DNA from: Pachyseris speciosa
Lineage: Eukaryota; Cnidaria; Anthozoa; Scleractinia; Pachyseridae
NCBI GenBank assembly: GCA_016490735.1
Contig: JAEMWC010000165.1
Location: 212,501-276,500 of the forward strand
Direction: 5' to 3'
DNA length: 64,000 nucleotides
Each line of letters begins with the position of its first letter. Position 1 is the first letter of the stretch. The translations under genes were made by a program, and so were the position numbers. Below, piece after piece: positions 10,742 through 19,035 of the stretch. The notes beneath the pieces were generated by a model, which was given only the letters and a program-made list of their open reading frames with translations, did not search any database and was not told the origin of the DNA.

Positions 10742-13700
10742 CTAGATTTCATTATGTCCATAGGCAAAGCTTGTCACGCCATTATCATGAATATACCGCT
10801 TGTCGTCAAAGCAGCTGAGTGATACTTTATTTATCTCATAACTTCCAAGTTGATGGTTCTGACTTCTAATTGTTTTCATTCTATGATGCATCTGTTTATT
10901 ATCAAATAGTGTCTCTTTATAATTTTCATGTTTGATGTTATTCTTAATAATATTCTTACTAATACCTTTTGCTGTCTTCCCTCCTTTCTGATCATCTTTA
11001 ATATAGCTATACATCTTCGATCTCAGTCCTACGAATTCACATATTGGGACTCCAGCAGTCTCATCTTTCATCTTACCAATTACTTTTTTATTGGTCTTAT
11101 CGGAGAATGGCGAGCTTTCAGGATAGTCACTGTTATCAAATTTATTTTTATCCTTCCAGAAATTTCTATAGATGTCATGGGTTCCAATTTCATAGGTCAA
11201 ACTGTCTGTGTCTGTGAATAATAATTTTGCTTCATCTCCATATTTCTCTTTGATGTAGTTGTAATGGAAATCGTACATCAGTGTCTTGCTTAGATCCAAG
11301 ATGCACATACCCACATATGCCGGCCTGTTCAGGGTGAGTGTTTCTTTTATGTTATGAACAGCTACCAAATTTTCATTGAAGATTTTACTGCTAACATATG
11401 TCGGTTTAGCAGCCATTTTTAATAGTTTCTTTTCATCGGTGACTAATCTGACGTCTACTCGCTTTCTAAGGTTTTCCATCGTTTTGCCAAATACACTGTT
11501 ATTCATCAGCTTGAAAAAGTCTTTCTCAAAGGCATTTTTAGCGTTAGTTCTTTTCTGCGTGTTGAAGTCGATGTACTGTCTGAGCCATGCAGACTGATTG
11601 AACTCTAGAACTCGATGGATTTTAGTTATTTTCAAACCGAGATCAGTATATAATTGGAGGTTCCTGTAATGGAGCACGTATTTTTCTTTGTTGCTTAATG
11701 TTGGTATCAGTTTATGTACCAGACCAGTTGATATTTTATATTTCTTCGCTATGTTTTTACAATAATCTGATAGCATGTCCCCAGTCACTTTGACCTTTTC
11801 CGGTGCCAGTGGATAGTCATTGTGAAGATCATGTAACTCTGGGGGGTATTCTAAATCAACTTCAAGAATCAAACCTTTGTTGCTGTCTTCTTTATAGACA
11901 GCCAGGTCTAAATTATTGATCTGTTTTTGTGTCAACCATTTGAAACCACCGGTTGGTAAATATTGACTCATAGCCCAACCATACAAATTATTAGCATCAA
12001 GATACACGATGTACGTCGAGGGCGCCTTCTCATCATACTCTTTCATGTATTTATTATTTGCTTTACCGTAACGGTTGGCTATATAGCTGATTCCTCCACG
12101 CATACCCTTTTCAATGAACTGGAACATATCAATGTCTGTCATCAATTCTAATTTTATGTCAGTCATTTTTAGCATGGCATCCCAAGATAAACCGGGAGAT
12201 GTGAAATAGTGACACGGGTCCAGTTTATAGTACTCAAGGCATGTTTTTCTGAAGTTTTCAAATACATCAGCCAGTAGGAGTACATCTGTTTTAAGGTACA
12301 GGTCATGATAATCACCCATGTTTTTCAAAGAGAATGCTTTCCAAACAGTCTGAGCATGTGTGTAGTCTTCATCTGATATATGCGTATCACTCAGTATGCT
12401 ATAGAATTCATCTTTTGATGGCAGCTTCTGATTGAATTGATCGAAACTGTCCATGTAGTCGTAAGGATAAACACCTTTCTGTGTCATCAGATTAAGATCC
12501 TTTCCCTTAAACTCTTGTGAGGTGTATTTTAAGGCTTCTCTAGGTAGATTGCCTACAAGTTTTTCCAAACTGGAGCTCATGAACTGGAAACTATCAATGA
12601 AGGTCAAGTGGTTACCAAGCATGAAAGCCATATACTTCTCCATGTTATTTGGGATAGCATTGATATTCATTTGACAGTCTTCACCTTTCTTGTTTTTGTA
12701 AGTGTGCTTCTTAACAATAGCTCCAATCTCCTGCATAATAAAATGACTATCATAGCCTCTTAGATTGTGAAATATGACTGGTATTTTTATTTCTTCTGGG
12801 TTCACTCTGAGTTTCAGATTACAATCTTGGTGAGCAGAACCTCTGTATTTACCAGTGATGTGACAATGATCTCGGACTCTAATATCCTTTTCAGTATATT
12901 TCTTATCACAGATGTGACAAACTTTAGCTTTTCGGAATTTCTCTTCATCATCTTTAGTCATTTTCAATGGTTTGTTAAAATTTTTTTTCACAACATTCTT
13001 GCAATATTTGACCTCCTCCAACATAGCTTTCATGAATTTGTACACAGCCTTTTCACCCCTGTATATTACTGCTGGTTTGCTGTATTTATCATCATAACAA
13101 CAAACTACTTTATAGCCGTGGCCACAGTCAGTATGCTTCTGATAGGCTTCAGTGTATGATTTATCATTGTTGGGTTGACAACCGTGTATTTTTTCAGTGA
13201 TGGCCTCAAAGTCAGCATATATAACAAATGGTACCCGCTGTTGTTTATGAAAGTTGTTGAATTTCACTATGTTATTATCTTTGTTTGGCATTTTTATTGC
13301 CTGTGTGCCATTTACTTGCATGCAGTTGTCCTTGTGATCATTCAACACCCTTTCAGAGCTGAAGCATTGAAGACAGTGCATACAAAAATGTTTTCTTTCT
13401 TTGTGCTTTGTTTGATTGTACATAAACTTATTGAAATCTTTGATCAGCACATAATGCTTGTTTTCATTTTCAGTTATTAGAAGCAGATTCAAGCAGTCTG
13501 CATATTTCTCTTTTGATACATATATTGGATATGGCTGTCTATTCTCATAACCAAAAACATTGATGTTGATCTCATTTTGTTTCTCTATCTTGTTGTAATG
13601 CTTGGTTGCAACTGGGAATTCAATCCCTGTATAATCCAATTTTTCAATGTATTTTTTGTCAACTTTTTTAATCCTCTGTGGGTATTTCTCTTGTGGGTTC

Positions 13701-14020
13701 AGGTGTCTGATGTGACACCATCGGAAGCATTCATTATCCTCATTTTTCAAGTTAATTAAACCCTTTGCACTGTTTCTGAGTTCATTCGGTAGTTTAATGT
13801 ATGAGGAGCCCTTCATTGGCGCATATTTCACAACATTGAGGTAATGGCTGTCAACAGATTCAATTGTCCAACCTGAACCTTCAGATACCCAAATTGCAAT
13901 CTTATTCATTATTTGGTCTTTTGACAACTGTAGTGATTCACTTACTTCCAGATTATTCACAATTGTTTGAGCTACACTGTTGAAATATGCGGTTTTGTAT
14001 TCTATTTCTCCGTCAGTCAT
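10742..14020 (-). CDS. POLB: Protein-primed family B DNA polymerase
   Basis: Replicates the element by protein priming. 1092 aa, ATG start, intact. Exonuclease motifs: I YADFEA (268-273), II HNLRGYD (418-424), III YHDLYLKTDVLLLAD (571-585). Two Cys/His clusters: C213-x2-C216 with H229 and C233, and C368-x2-C371 followed by DHCH (an endonuclease-VII-like knuckle). Polymerase motif A DANNLYG (675-681), motif B with NNSVFGKT (840-847), motif C FTDTDS (935-940). All catalytic aspartates are present, so it looks functional. It lies 11 bases downstream of the Pro-rich gene on the same strand. Confidence 0.97.
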   Translation of the reverse strand: MTDGEIEYKTAYFNSVAQTIVNNLEVSESLQLSKDQIMNKIAIWVSEGSGWTIESVDSHYLNVVKYAPMKGSSYIKLPNELRNSAKGLINLKNEDNECFRWCHIRHLNPQEKYPQRIKKVDKKYIEKLDYTGIEFPVATKHYNKIEKQNEININVFGYENRQPYPIYVSKEKYADCLNLLLITENENKHYVLIKDFNKFMYNQTKHKERKHFCMHCLQCFSSERVLNDHKDNCMQVNGTQAIKMPNKDNNIVKFNNFHKQQRVPFVIYADFEAITEKIHGCQPNNDKSYTEAYQKHTDCGHGYKVVCCYDDKYSKPAVIYRGEKAVYKFMKAMLEEVKYCKNVVKKNFNKPLKMTKDDEEKFRKAKVCHICDKKYTEKDIRVRDHCHITGKYRGSAHQDCNLKLRVNPEEIKIPVIFHNLRGYDSHFIMQEIGAIVKKHTYKNKKGEDCQMNINAIPNNMEKYMAFMLGNHLTFIDSFQFMSSSLEKLVGNLPREALKYTSQEFKGKDLNLMTQKGVYPYDYMDSFDQFNQKLPSKDEFYSILSDTHISDEDYTHAQTVWKAFSLKNMGDYHDLYLKTDVLLLADVFENFRKTCLEYYKLDPCHYFTSPGLSWDAMLKMTDIKLELMTDIDMFQFIEKGMRGGISYIANRYGKANNKYMKEYDEKAPSTYIVYLDANNLYGWAMSQYLPTGGFKWLTQKQINNLDLAVYKEDSNKGLILEVDLEYPPELHDLHNDYPLAPEKVKVTGDMLSDYCKNIAKKYKISTGLVHKLIPTLSNKEKYVLHYRNLQLYTDLGLKITKIHRVLEFNQSAWLRQYIDFNTQKRTNAKNAFEKDFFKLMNNSVFGKTMENLRKRVDVRLVTDEKKLLKMAAKPTYVSSKIFNENLVAVHNIKETLTLNRPAYVGMCILDLSKTLMYDFHYNYIKEKYGDEAKLLFTDTDSLTYEIGTHDIYRNFWKDKNKFDNSDYPESSPFSDKTNKKVIGKMKDETAGVPICEFVGLRSKMYSYIKDDQKGGKTAKGISKNIIKNNIKHENYKETLFDNKQMHHRMKTIRSQNHQLGSYEINKVSLSCFDDKRYIHDNGVTSFAYGHNEI

Positions 14021-14031
14021 TTTTGCAAATG

Positions 14032-14547
14032 TTACCTGAGTGTTTCAACAAATTTGAGACCTTTAATTTCATTTAACAATTTTATAATATTATATGCAAC
14101 AGCCTTTCTTGTGTTTTGCAGTTGCGCAAGCGGGTCTTTGTTATTTTTTATACCGATTTCAAAAGATTTTGTGAAGCCCTTCAGAGCTTTCTCTGTTTGC
14201 TCTATCTTAGTCCTGGGTGTAGGTGTTGGTCTCTGAATCACCTGTTTGGTTCTGGGGGCTGGGATCGGTCTCTTTTTCAATTGTTCTATTTCTTCCAACC
14301 ATTCTTTTGGTGGTGCTGGTAATCTTTTCCTCTCAAAATAATCAACCAATTCTTTCACAGTTGGTCTTTTCGTCCTTGGGGCGGGAATTAGTCTTGTTCT
14401 TGGTTTAGGTACAGGTTTTGTGTCATCAACTATAATAACTTTAGGCTTTTTCTGCTGCTTCAACAGCAACTCGATTAGCTTAGATTTGCTCAATTTTTTG
14501 AGACTTTTCTTGTCCATATTACTACTAGTTTCGATAATTTTTTCCAT
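14032..14547 (-). CDS. Proline-rich repeat protein with P-x-P-x-PRT motifs
   Basis: 171 aa, ATG start, no enzymatic domain recognised. N-terminal Lys-rich helix, then at least four copies of a short motif: PVPKPRT, IPAPRTK, PIPAPRTK, PTPTPRTK. A helical C-terminal part follows. The repeats resemble SH3-binding polyproline ligands. It is transcribed just before the polymerase (11-bp gap), so it may act with replication, for example as priming partner or adaptor; this is position-based inference. The ATAATATA-type box lies directly upstream of its ATG. Confidence 0.7.
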   Translation of the reverse strand: MEKIIETSSNMDKKSLKKLSKSKLIELLLKQQKKPKVIIVDDTKPVPKPRTRLIPAPRTKRPTVKELVDYFERKRLPAPPKEWLEEIEQLKKRPIPAPRTKQVIQRPTPTPRTKIEQTEKALKGFTKSFEIGIKNNKDPLAQLQNTRKAVAYNIIKLLNEIKGLKFVETLR

Positions 14548-14651
14548 CTATATTATAACTATATATTTTTTTGTTTAAGCCAGTTTCAATGTGTGTTTAA
14601 GTAGGGTTGAGAATTCAATTGATCCAATTACTGGATCCTTTTGAATTGTAA

Positions 14652-14849
14652 TTATTGAAGAATATTTTTTTGATGTTTTTTTGTTTTAATATGACAAGAT
14701 TTTCCTGCCATTGTGTAGTTACGTCCTGTCTTACATATGTTACAGAACCATTCTTTATTTAGCATATAGGTAGTCTTGTGTTTTTTTCTTTCCTCATCAC
14801 TGAGAACTCTAGGCCTTCCCCGACCTCTCTTGACATTTTGATTCTCCAT
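14652..14849 (-). CDS. Small AT-hook/zinc-finger protein
   Basis: 65 aa. An N-terminal AT-hook core (KRGRGRPR) is followed by a charged DEERKKHK segment and one zinc-finger-like unit, WFCNIC...SCHIKTKKHQ. This predicts an A/T-DNA-binding nuclear protein, perhaps a regulator of early transcription or of the A/T-rich termini. It is separated by about 100 bases from the Pro-rich gene. Upstream ATAATATATATG resembles the boxes of the neighbouring replication genes. Function is inferred from motifs only. Confidence 0.7.
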   Translation of the reverse strand: MENQNVKRGRGRPRVLSDEERKKHKTTYMLNKEWFCNICKTGRNYTMAGKSCHIKTKKHQKNILQ

Positions 14850-14884
14850 ATATATTATCTATATATTTTTATTTTTATATCAAT

Positions 14885-15724
14885 TTAATTTTCTTTTAAA
14901 TCTTTCCTTCTTGATAAGTATAATTTGCTTTCTTCCATGTGTTTAGTTATTTCGTGGATCAAATCTTCGAAACAATTGCTCATGATGTACTTACACTTAT
15001 TTTTCTCATACATTAGCTTCATATCAGACTGTTTGTCTGACACTTTATACACACCTGTTGGGCTTTTAAATTCAAGACAAAGAGCATTGTATTTTCTTGT
15101 GGGATTCATCAGCATTAAATCACATTGTCCAGCCATATATCCTTTCTTATAACTTCTGATTCTAATGTTCGGGCTTATTTGATTTTCACCTAATCCCGCC
15201 ACCATTAATGCGTCTTCATATTTCTTTCTGATGAATGACACAATCTTGTAGTGCAGATCATCTTCACTTTCAATCATCAGCATATTATTGCTTCTGTCAT
15301 TGAGCTGTTTGTAATATCCCTGTTTCCTGATTGATGGTAACACTTTCGATGTAACCCAATGTTTGAATTTTACTGCTTCCTGTTTTTTAGAGGACAGTAT
15401 TAGTGAATAAAGTCCTGATTCATTTATAAAAAAACATTTGAAAGTTTTTTCAATGGTCTCAGCACGAGGTAACGTTTCGTTACATCGTGAATCAGTGGCC
15501 TCAGCACGAGGTAACGTTTTGTTACATCGTGAATTTATGCTTATTTTGTGGTCTCTTAAGATTCTATCATCAGATAAAACATGATCCTTGATTGCCTTTT
15601 GTGGATTTTTATAGTCGAGAATAATAGCTATGTCTCTTCCTCTGAACCAAATGTCATTGTTGTCATCAAGATAACAATCTATTGATACATCCAATTCTTT
15701 ATTATTGTAGGAATATTTTTGCAT
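14885..15724 (-). CDS. Bro-N domain fused to a PD-(D/E)XK-type nuclease
   Basis: 279 aa, ATG start. N-terminal half is Bro-N/KilA-like: IWFRGRDIAIILDYKNPQKAI, INESGLYSLILSSK, FKHWVTSKVLPSIRKQGYY, as in DNA viruses. C-terminal half has GQCDLMLMN...CLEFKSPTG, the D...E-x-K core of VRR-NUC-like nucleases. It is probably a sequence-specific DNA nuclease in replication or repair, or in competition with other elements (inference). Odd feature: a tandem duplication of about 42 bp (around 15456-15538) repeats SRCN(K/E)TLPRAE between the Bro-N strands, so the gene has recently gained a repeat. Confidence 0.82.
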   Translation of the reverse strand: MQKYSYNNKELDVSIDCYLDDNNDIWFRGRDIAIILDYKNPQKAIKDHVLSDDRILRDHKISINSRCNKTLPRAEATDSRCNETLPRAETIEKTFKCFFINESGLYSLILSSKKQEAVKFKHWVTSKVLPSIRKQGYYKQLNDRSNNMLMIESEDDLHYKIVSFIRKKYEDALMVAGLGENQISPNIRIRSYKKGYMAGQCDLMLMNPTRKYNALCLEFKSPTGVYKVSDKQSDMKLMYEKNKCKYIMSNCFEDLIHEITKHMEESKLYLSRRKDLKEN

Positions 15725-15857
15725 TTGTATATTATAGTAATTTATTTTTTTAATTCATTTTCGACCTGTGTTTAAATATAGTCAGGAATAATAATATTCT
15801 TGGCTACATAATAGCAAATGACAGTATGTACTACTGTATGGTCTACTCACATATATG

Positions 15858-16856
15858 TTAGATAATTTTCTTTAAATCCTTGAATGGTATCCAACTGTCA
15901 AATTCGTCACTGTAACCCTTCCACTTCACCAAAGCTTGTTTCTTCTTGTAATCTCTGCGAATGACTTTATCAATACGGAATACATCCTGTCTGGCTTTCA
16001 ATAATTCAGCTTCATAAAAACTCCCTTCAATATCTTCACCTTTCAGATCCTTTATTTTGTATGTTATTGGATTAGTGTACTGGATCTTATCAACTGTAAA
16101 CACTTCTTCAGTCCAATTTGGTGTATAGCCCTTGTCGAACACATTCCGTTTATACTTAGATATTCGAACCTTATCACCTATTTTGAATTTCGGTTTCTGT
16201 TTTAATGTTTTCATATCACCATACAAATTGAAGTAAACAGTTCCTTCATTCCTCTTATCAGATGCTTCAACGGGTGTCATCTTTGTGCTTGAATGTTTGG
16301 TATTATTATACTGTTTCACTAATTTTGGTAACATGTCTAAATACTGTGTATTACCTTGAACAGTGAACTGCTTCCACATTTTGGACTTCATTGTTCGATT
16401 CCATCTTTCAACTACTGATGACTTCTCCTCATTCTCAGTTGAGTTCATCTGTACACTATGTTTCTCTAGCAAGTCCTTCAAGTGTTTGTTGTAAAACTCT
16501 TTTCCCTTGTCGACCCATAAATACTGTGGTTTTCTGCCTTCCTTGAATATTGTTTTGAATGCTTCAGTGACAGATTCACCTTTCTTATCCTTCAATGGGA
16601 CAATCCAACCATATTTGCTGAAGACATCAATAACCATAAGAAGATATCGATAACCTTTATTCCATTTACTGAACTGTTGCATTTCAACTAGATCACTTGC
16701 CCATATTTCATCAATTTTATTTACAATCACACGCCGCCGAGTGAAATTTCGTTTTATGGGTGCATGTAATTCATCAGCTAGTTTTTCTTGCCAGTTTTCT
16801 TCACTCGACGGCTTTTTCCGTTTTTTGAAACACCAAGACCAAGTTTCTGTTTTTTG
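15858..16856 (-). CDS. INT: Retroviral-type integrase with C-terminal chromodomain, no AUG
   Basis: Inserts element DNA into chromosomes. The rve core shows IWASDLVEMQ (first Asp), YLWVDKGKEF (second Asp) and STENEEKSSVVERWNRT (Glu); the C terminus has FRIDKVIRRDYKKKQALVKWKGYSDEFDSW, a chromodomain. The reading frame is open from 16856 and includes the conserved lead-in ENWQEKLADELHAP, but contains no ATG before the core; the first possible codon after it is GTG at 16730. Positions 16778-16856 overlap the upstream PLA2-like ORF in the -1 frame, and A-AAA-AAC lies at 16820-16826. Expression may need frameshifting, or an ancestral fusion has been split by a one-base change. Confidence 0.9.
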   Translation of the reverse strand, partial: QKTETWSWCFKKRKKPSSEENWQEKLADELHAPIKRNFTRRRVIVNKIDEIWASDLVEMQQFSKWNKGYRYLLMVIDVFSKYGWIVPLKDKKGESVTEAFKTIFKEGRKPQYLWVDKGKEFYNKHLKDLLEKHSVQMNSTENEEKSSVVERWNRTMKSKMWKQFTVQGNTQYLDMLPKLVKQYNNTKHSSTKMTPVEASDKRNEGTVYFNLYGDMKTLKQKPKFKIGDKVRISKYKRNVFDKGYTPNWTEEVFTVDKIQYTNPITYKIKDLKGEDIEGSFYEAELLKARQDVFRIDKVIRRDYKKKQALVKWKGYSDEFDSWIPFKDLKKII

Positions 16857-17416
16857 TCAATTAAGAATCTAGCTGTTTGACCCCATTTTGGCATCTCACC
16901 ATATGGTATTTGATCTAGTGACTCGACCATTGTTCTATCACATTCACCTTTATTTTTTCCCATATCATAACAAATATCATGATAAGCTGCTATTTCATCC
17001 ACTTTGTTATAAGGTTGTACATTCCATTTCAAGACCTCACCTGTGTTTTTATCATACTCTAACTGTTTATCGAGGGGATTATAAGGTCCCATGTATTTAT
17101 ACTTTCCGGGCGTCCATCCACTTTTCGGTTTAGGAAGCTTGCCAATAACCTTATGAATGTCAATAGCACCGCCATAATCTAATCCTTTGATATCTGTTTT
17201 GTAACGAATATTTGGTCTCACTTTTGTTGAGAGTTGTTTCAAAGCTTCTGACCCAACCTTTGTGATTGCAGGTTTTGCGAGGGAAAGTCCTTTGTCAATT
17301 AATTTCTTTTGCAGCTTTGGATTTCTCATTGCTTCAGAAGCATAATATCTTCCCATTTCTACACCTTTCTTTGCTAAATAAGGGACTCCATGTTCTAAGA
17401 ATCCTGTTAGCGCCAT
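16778..17416 (-). CDS. Virion protein with parvovirus-type phospholipase A2 domain
   Basis: 212 aa, ATG start. Residues about 105-165 carry YMGPYNPLD (Ca-loop type) and PYNKVDEIAAYHDICYD, the His-Asp dyad arrangement of the PLA2 domain of parvovirus VP1. A helical basic N terminus and a basic tail (SRRVKKTGKKN) flank it. In parvoviruses this enzyme opens endosomal membrane; here a role in membrane passage of the particle is inferred. Its last 79 bases overlap the integrase frame (-1), so a fused PLA2-integrase protein is possible. Confidence 0.78.
   Translation of the reverse strand: MALTGFLEHGVPYLAKKGVEMGRYYASEAMRNPKLQKKLIDKGLSLAKPAITKVGSEALKQLSTKVRPNIRYKTDIKGLDYGGAIDIHKVIGKLPKPKSGWTPGKYKYMGPYNPLDKQLEYDKNTGEVLKWNVQPYNKVDEIAAYHDICYDMGKNKGECDRTMVESLDQIPYGEMPKWGQTARFLIDKKQKLGLGVSKNGKSRRVKKTGKKN
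16820..16826 (-). promoter_or_regulatory. Candidate -1 frameshift heptamer A-AAA-AAC
   Basis: In the reading frame of the PLA2-like ORF the codons are TCA AAA AAC, which gives the classic X-XXY-YYZ form. A -1 slip here enters the integrase frame. No downstream pseudoknot could be judged by eye. A lost base in the A-run would look the same. Confidence 0.4.
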
Positions 17417-17460
17417 ATCTGCGGCTGAATCTAGTATGCCCGCCCCTTCAGACGGGCTAT

Positions 17461-17619
17461 TCAGTTTCCCTTCCCTTTGACAAACTTAGTCTTTGTGATC
17501 CCACACTCAGCACACTTGCATTTCATCATGGTTCTTACATTTTTAGTCTTTTGGTATGTTTCGCTTCCTGGTACACACTCAGTCTGCTTCTTCTGTTTCA
17601 CACAATATGATTTTACCAT
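17461..17619 (-). CDS. 52-residue Cys-rich Polinton protein
   Basis: Runs from ATG 17619 to TGA 17461 and is too short for most gene callers. It starts MVKSYCVKQKK and ends KCKCAECGITKTKFVKGKGN. The C-x-C-x2-C cluster with an N-terminal Cys suggests a small zinc knuckle. A TCTAAC box sits 12 bases upstream of the ATG, as for the virion genes, and it lies between protease and PLA2-like genes. A structural or nucleic-acid-binding role is plausible; function unknown. Confidence 0.75.
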   Translation of the reverse strand: MVKSYCVKQKKQTECVPGSETYQKTKNVRTMMKCKCAECGITKTKFVKGKGN

Positions 17620-17631
17620 TATACCATTAAG

Positions 17632-18084
17632 TTAGATATTTTTGAAGTAGTCTATGATGAATCTGTGATTGACTCTTGTGTCTGTTGGATCAAATTCAGC
17701 ATTATGTATTGTATTAAGAATGGATCTGCCTTTTTGTCTCTCAAGAAGATAGTACAAACACCAATATCCACACAAGACTGAATCTCTTTCTTGTATCTCA
17801 TCTCCAGAGTATTCAAGTTGTTTTCCACTTGTAGCCATGTATTTCTGTACTTCTGTTGGCATCATTAAACCAAATGAGTCAAAGTATTCACAGTATCTAT
17901 CACCAATTCGATAACATACCCAGTGAGTACCAGGTCCAATCTTACTGTCGAGATTGACTATCCCACATTCATTCTTTTTTATTTGTCTAGGAAGATTGTC
18001 TCTTGAAAATACTCCTCTAAAATGTTTTATTCCAAGTTGTTTAACCCAATTGATTAAATCAAAGTTGGATAAGGGTTTGTTTAC
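17632..18084 (-). CDS. PRO: Adenain-like cysteine protease, no AUG
   Basis: Maturation protease that cleaves capsid precursors. Counting from the codon at 18084 (150 aa): His54 in GTHWVCY, Asp69 in EYFDSFG, Gln99 in EIQERDS, Cys105 in LCGYWCLYYL, the adenain catalytic arrangement. The lead-in PLSNFDLINWVKQLGIKHFRG is complete, but the only ATGs come after the catalytic Asp. The frame is open further upstream inside the pVI-like ORF, in its -1 frame, and passes through an A10 run at about 18155-18164. So the start was lost, or frameshifting or a non-AUG start is used. The stop codon of the upstream gene overlaps this frame. Confidence 0.85.
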   Translation of the reverse strand, partial: VNKPLSNFDLINWVKQLGIKHFRGVFSRDNLPRQIKKNECGIVNLDSKIGPGTHWVCYRIGDRYCEYFDSFGLMMPTEVQKYMATSGKQLEYSGDEIQERDSVLCGYWCLYYLLERQKGRSILNTIHNAEFDPTDTRVNHRFIIDYFKNI

Positions 18085-18932
18085 AAAATGGTTCCTAGTA
18101 TGGGGATTGAATTGAATGGACTGTTTTTGCCCAGTAGAAGTCCTTTTCCTTTTCTTTTTTTTTTCATTCCATAACCGATTGGGTTATTCCATGTACCAAA
18201 AACAGGAGGTGATTGCCATGGAATCATAGCATGTTTCCCACCTTTCTTTCTGGGTACAATGTCATCTGGAACATGAACAGGTATTGACCGTCTTGGACGG
18301 CTGCTTTCAACATGCAAACCTTTTCCAAATAACCCCTTGACTGCATCAATGACTAATGGGATACCGATACTCGCCAGTATTGTTCCAATACCCTTTCCAG
18401 TCTGCGCTTTTGTTGGTTTGATAGCAAGTTGTCCACCAGACTGCATCGCATTTACAAGATCAGCCATTTGTCTCACATTTAATAAATTTCTAAAATTCAA
18501 TAGTTGGGGTAAGTTTTTATTGGGAATAAGAAATCCTCCTCTTTGTTTCTTTCCAAATAGTTTATCAATGCCGAGACTTGCTAATGAAGAAAGAGCACCT
18601 GTAGCCAATGCTGGAGCCGCTTTAGCTACTGCTTTACCTGCATAAGGCAATAGTCTTGTTCCAAGTGAAAAAAGACTGGACCAAAGAGAACCTCCTTCTT
18701 GGACTGATTTTCTGATCTGTGCTTTGGATATCTTTACATCAGCACCTGTTCCATTTGTCTGTGATTTGGCTAATTTTTTTATCTGTGTTTTTGTCAACAT
18801 CATTTGATCACCTCCAGTGAGATCTCCATGTGCGAGTCTCAATGTTACCGGTGAATTTGTTTGTATAGCTTTTGCAAGCCTTTGCTTCTGACTGTTTGAA
18901 AGTCTTACTCCATGAGGATGATAAGTAGTCAT
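18081..18932 (-). CDS. pVI/pX-like internal virion protein
   Basis: 283 aa, ATG start, intact. The N-terminal basic part is followed by a glycine/alanine amphipathic stretch (residues about 90-125, SLFSLGTRLLPYAGKAVAKA), then GTILASIGIPLVIDAVKGLFGKGL, then a C terminus with the KKKRKGKG and PFNSIPILGTIL tail. Amphipathic, Gly-rich, lysine-rich proteins at this position in Polintons are compared with adenovirus membrane-lytic and core proteins. Role in particle assembly or membrane lysis is inferred. An A10 run codes its Lys stretch, and the protease frame begins within it in the -1 phase. Confidence 0.72.
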   Translation of the reverse strand: MTTYHPHGVRLSNSQKQRLAKAIQTNSPVTLRLAHGDLTGGDQMMLTKTQIKKLAKSQTNGTGADVKISKAQIRKSVQEGGSLWSSLFSLGTRLLPYAGKAVAKAAPALATGALSSLASLGIDKLFGKKQRGGFLIPNKNLPQLLNFRNLLNVRQMADLVNAMQSGGQLAIKPTKAQTGKGIGTILASIGIPLVIDAVKGLFGKGLHVESSRPRRSIPVHVPDDIVPRKKGGKHAMIPWQSPPVFGTWNNPIGYGMKKKRKGKGLLLGKNSPFNSIPILGTIL

Positions 18933-19035
18933 ATAATATATGTTTATACTAAATTGTATTTAATACAAACAATCATTTAATTTAATTATTCAATTTATTT
19001 AATTTAATTAATTATTTCCAATTAATTATTTCCAT

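Noticed and set aside
10928..14408. Plus-strand ORFs across the polymerase and Pro-rich gene
   Set aside because: Antisense shadows of well-conserved minus-strand genes.
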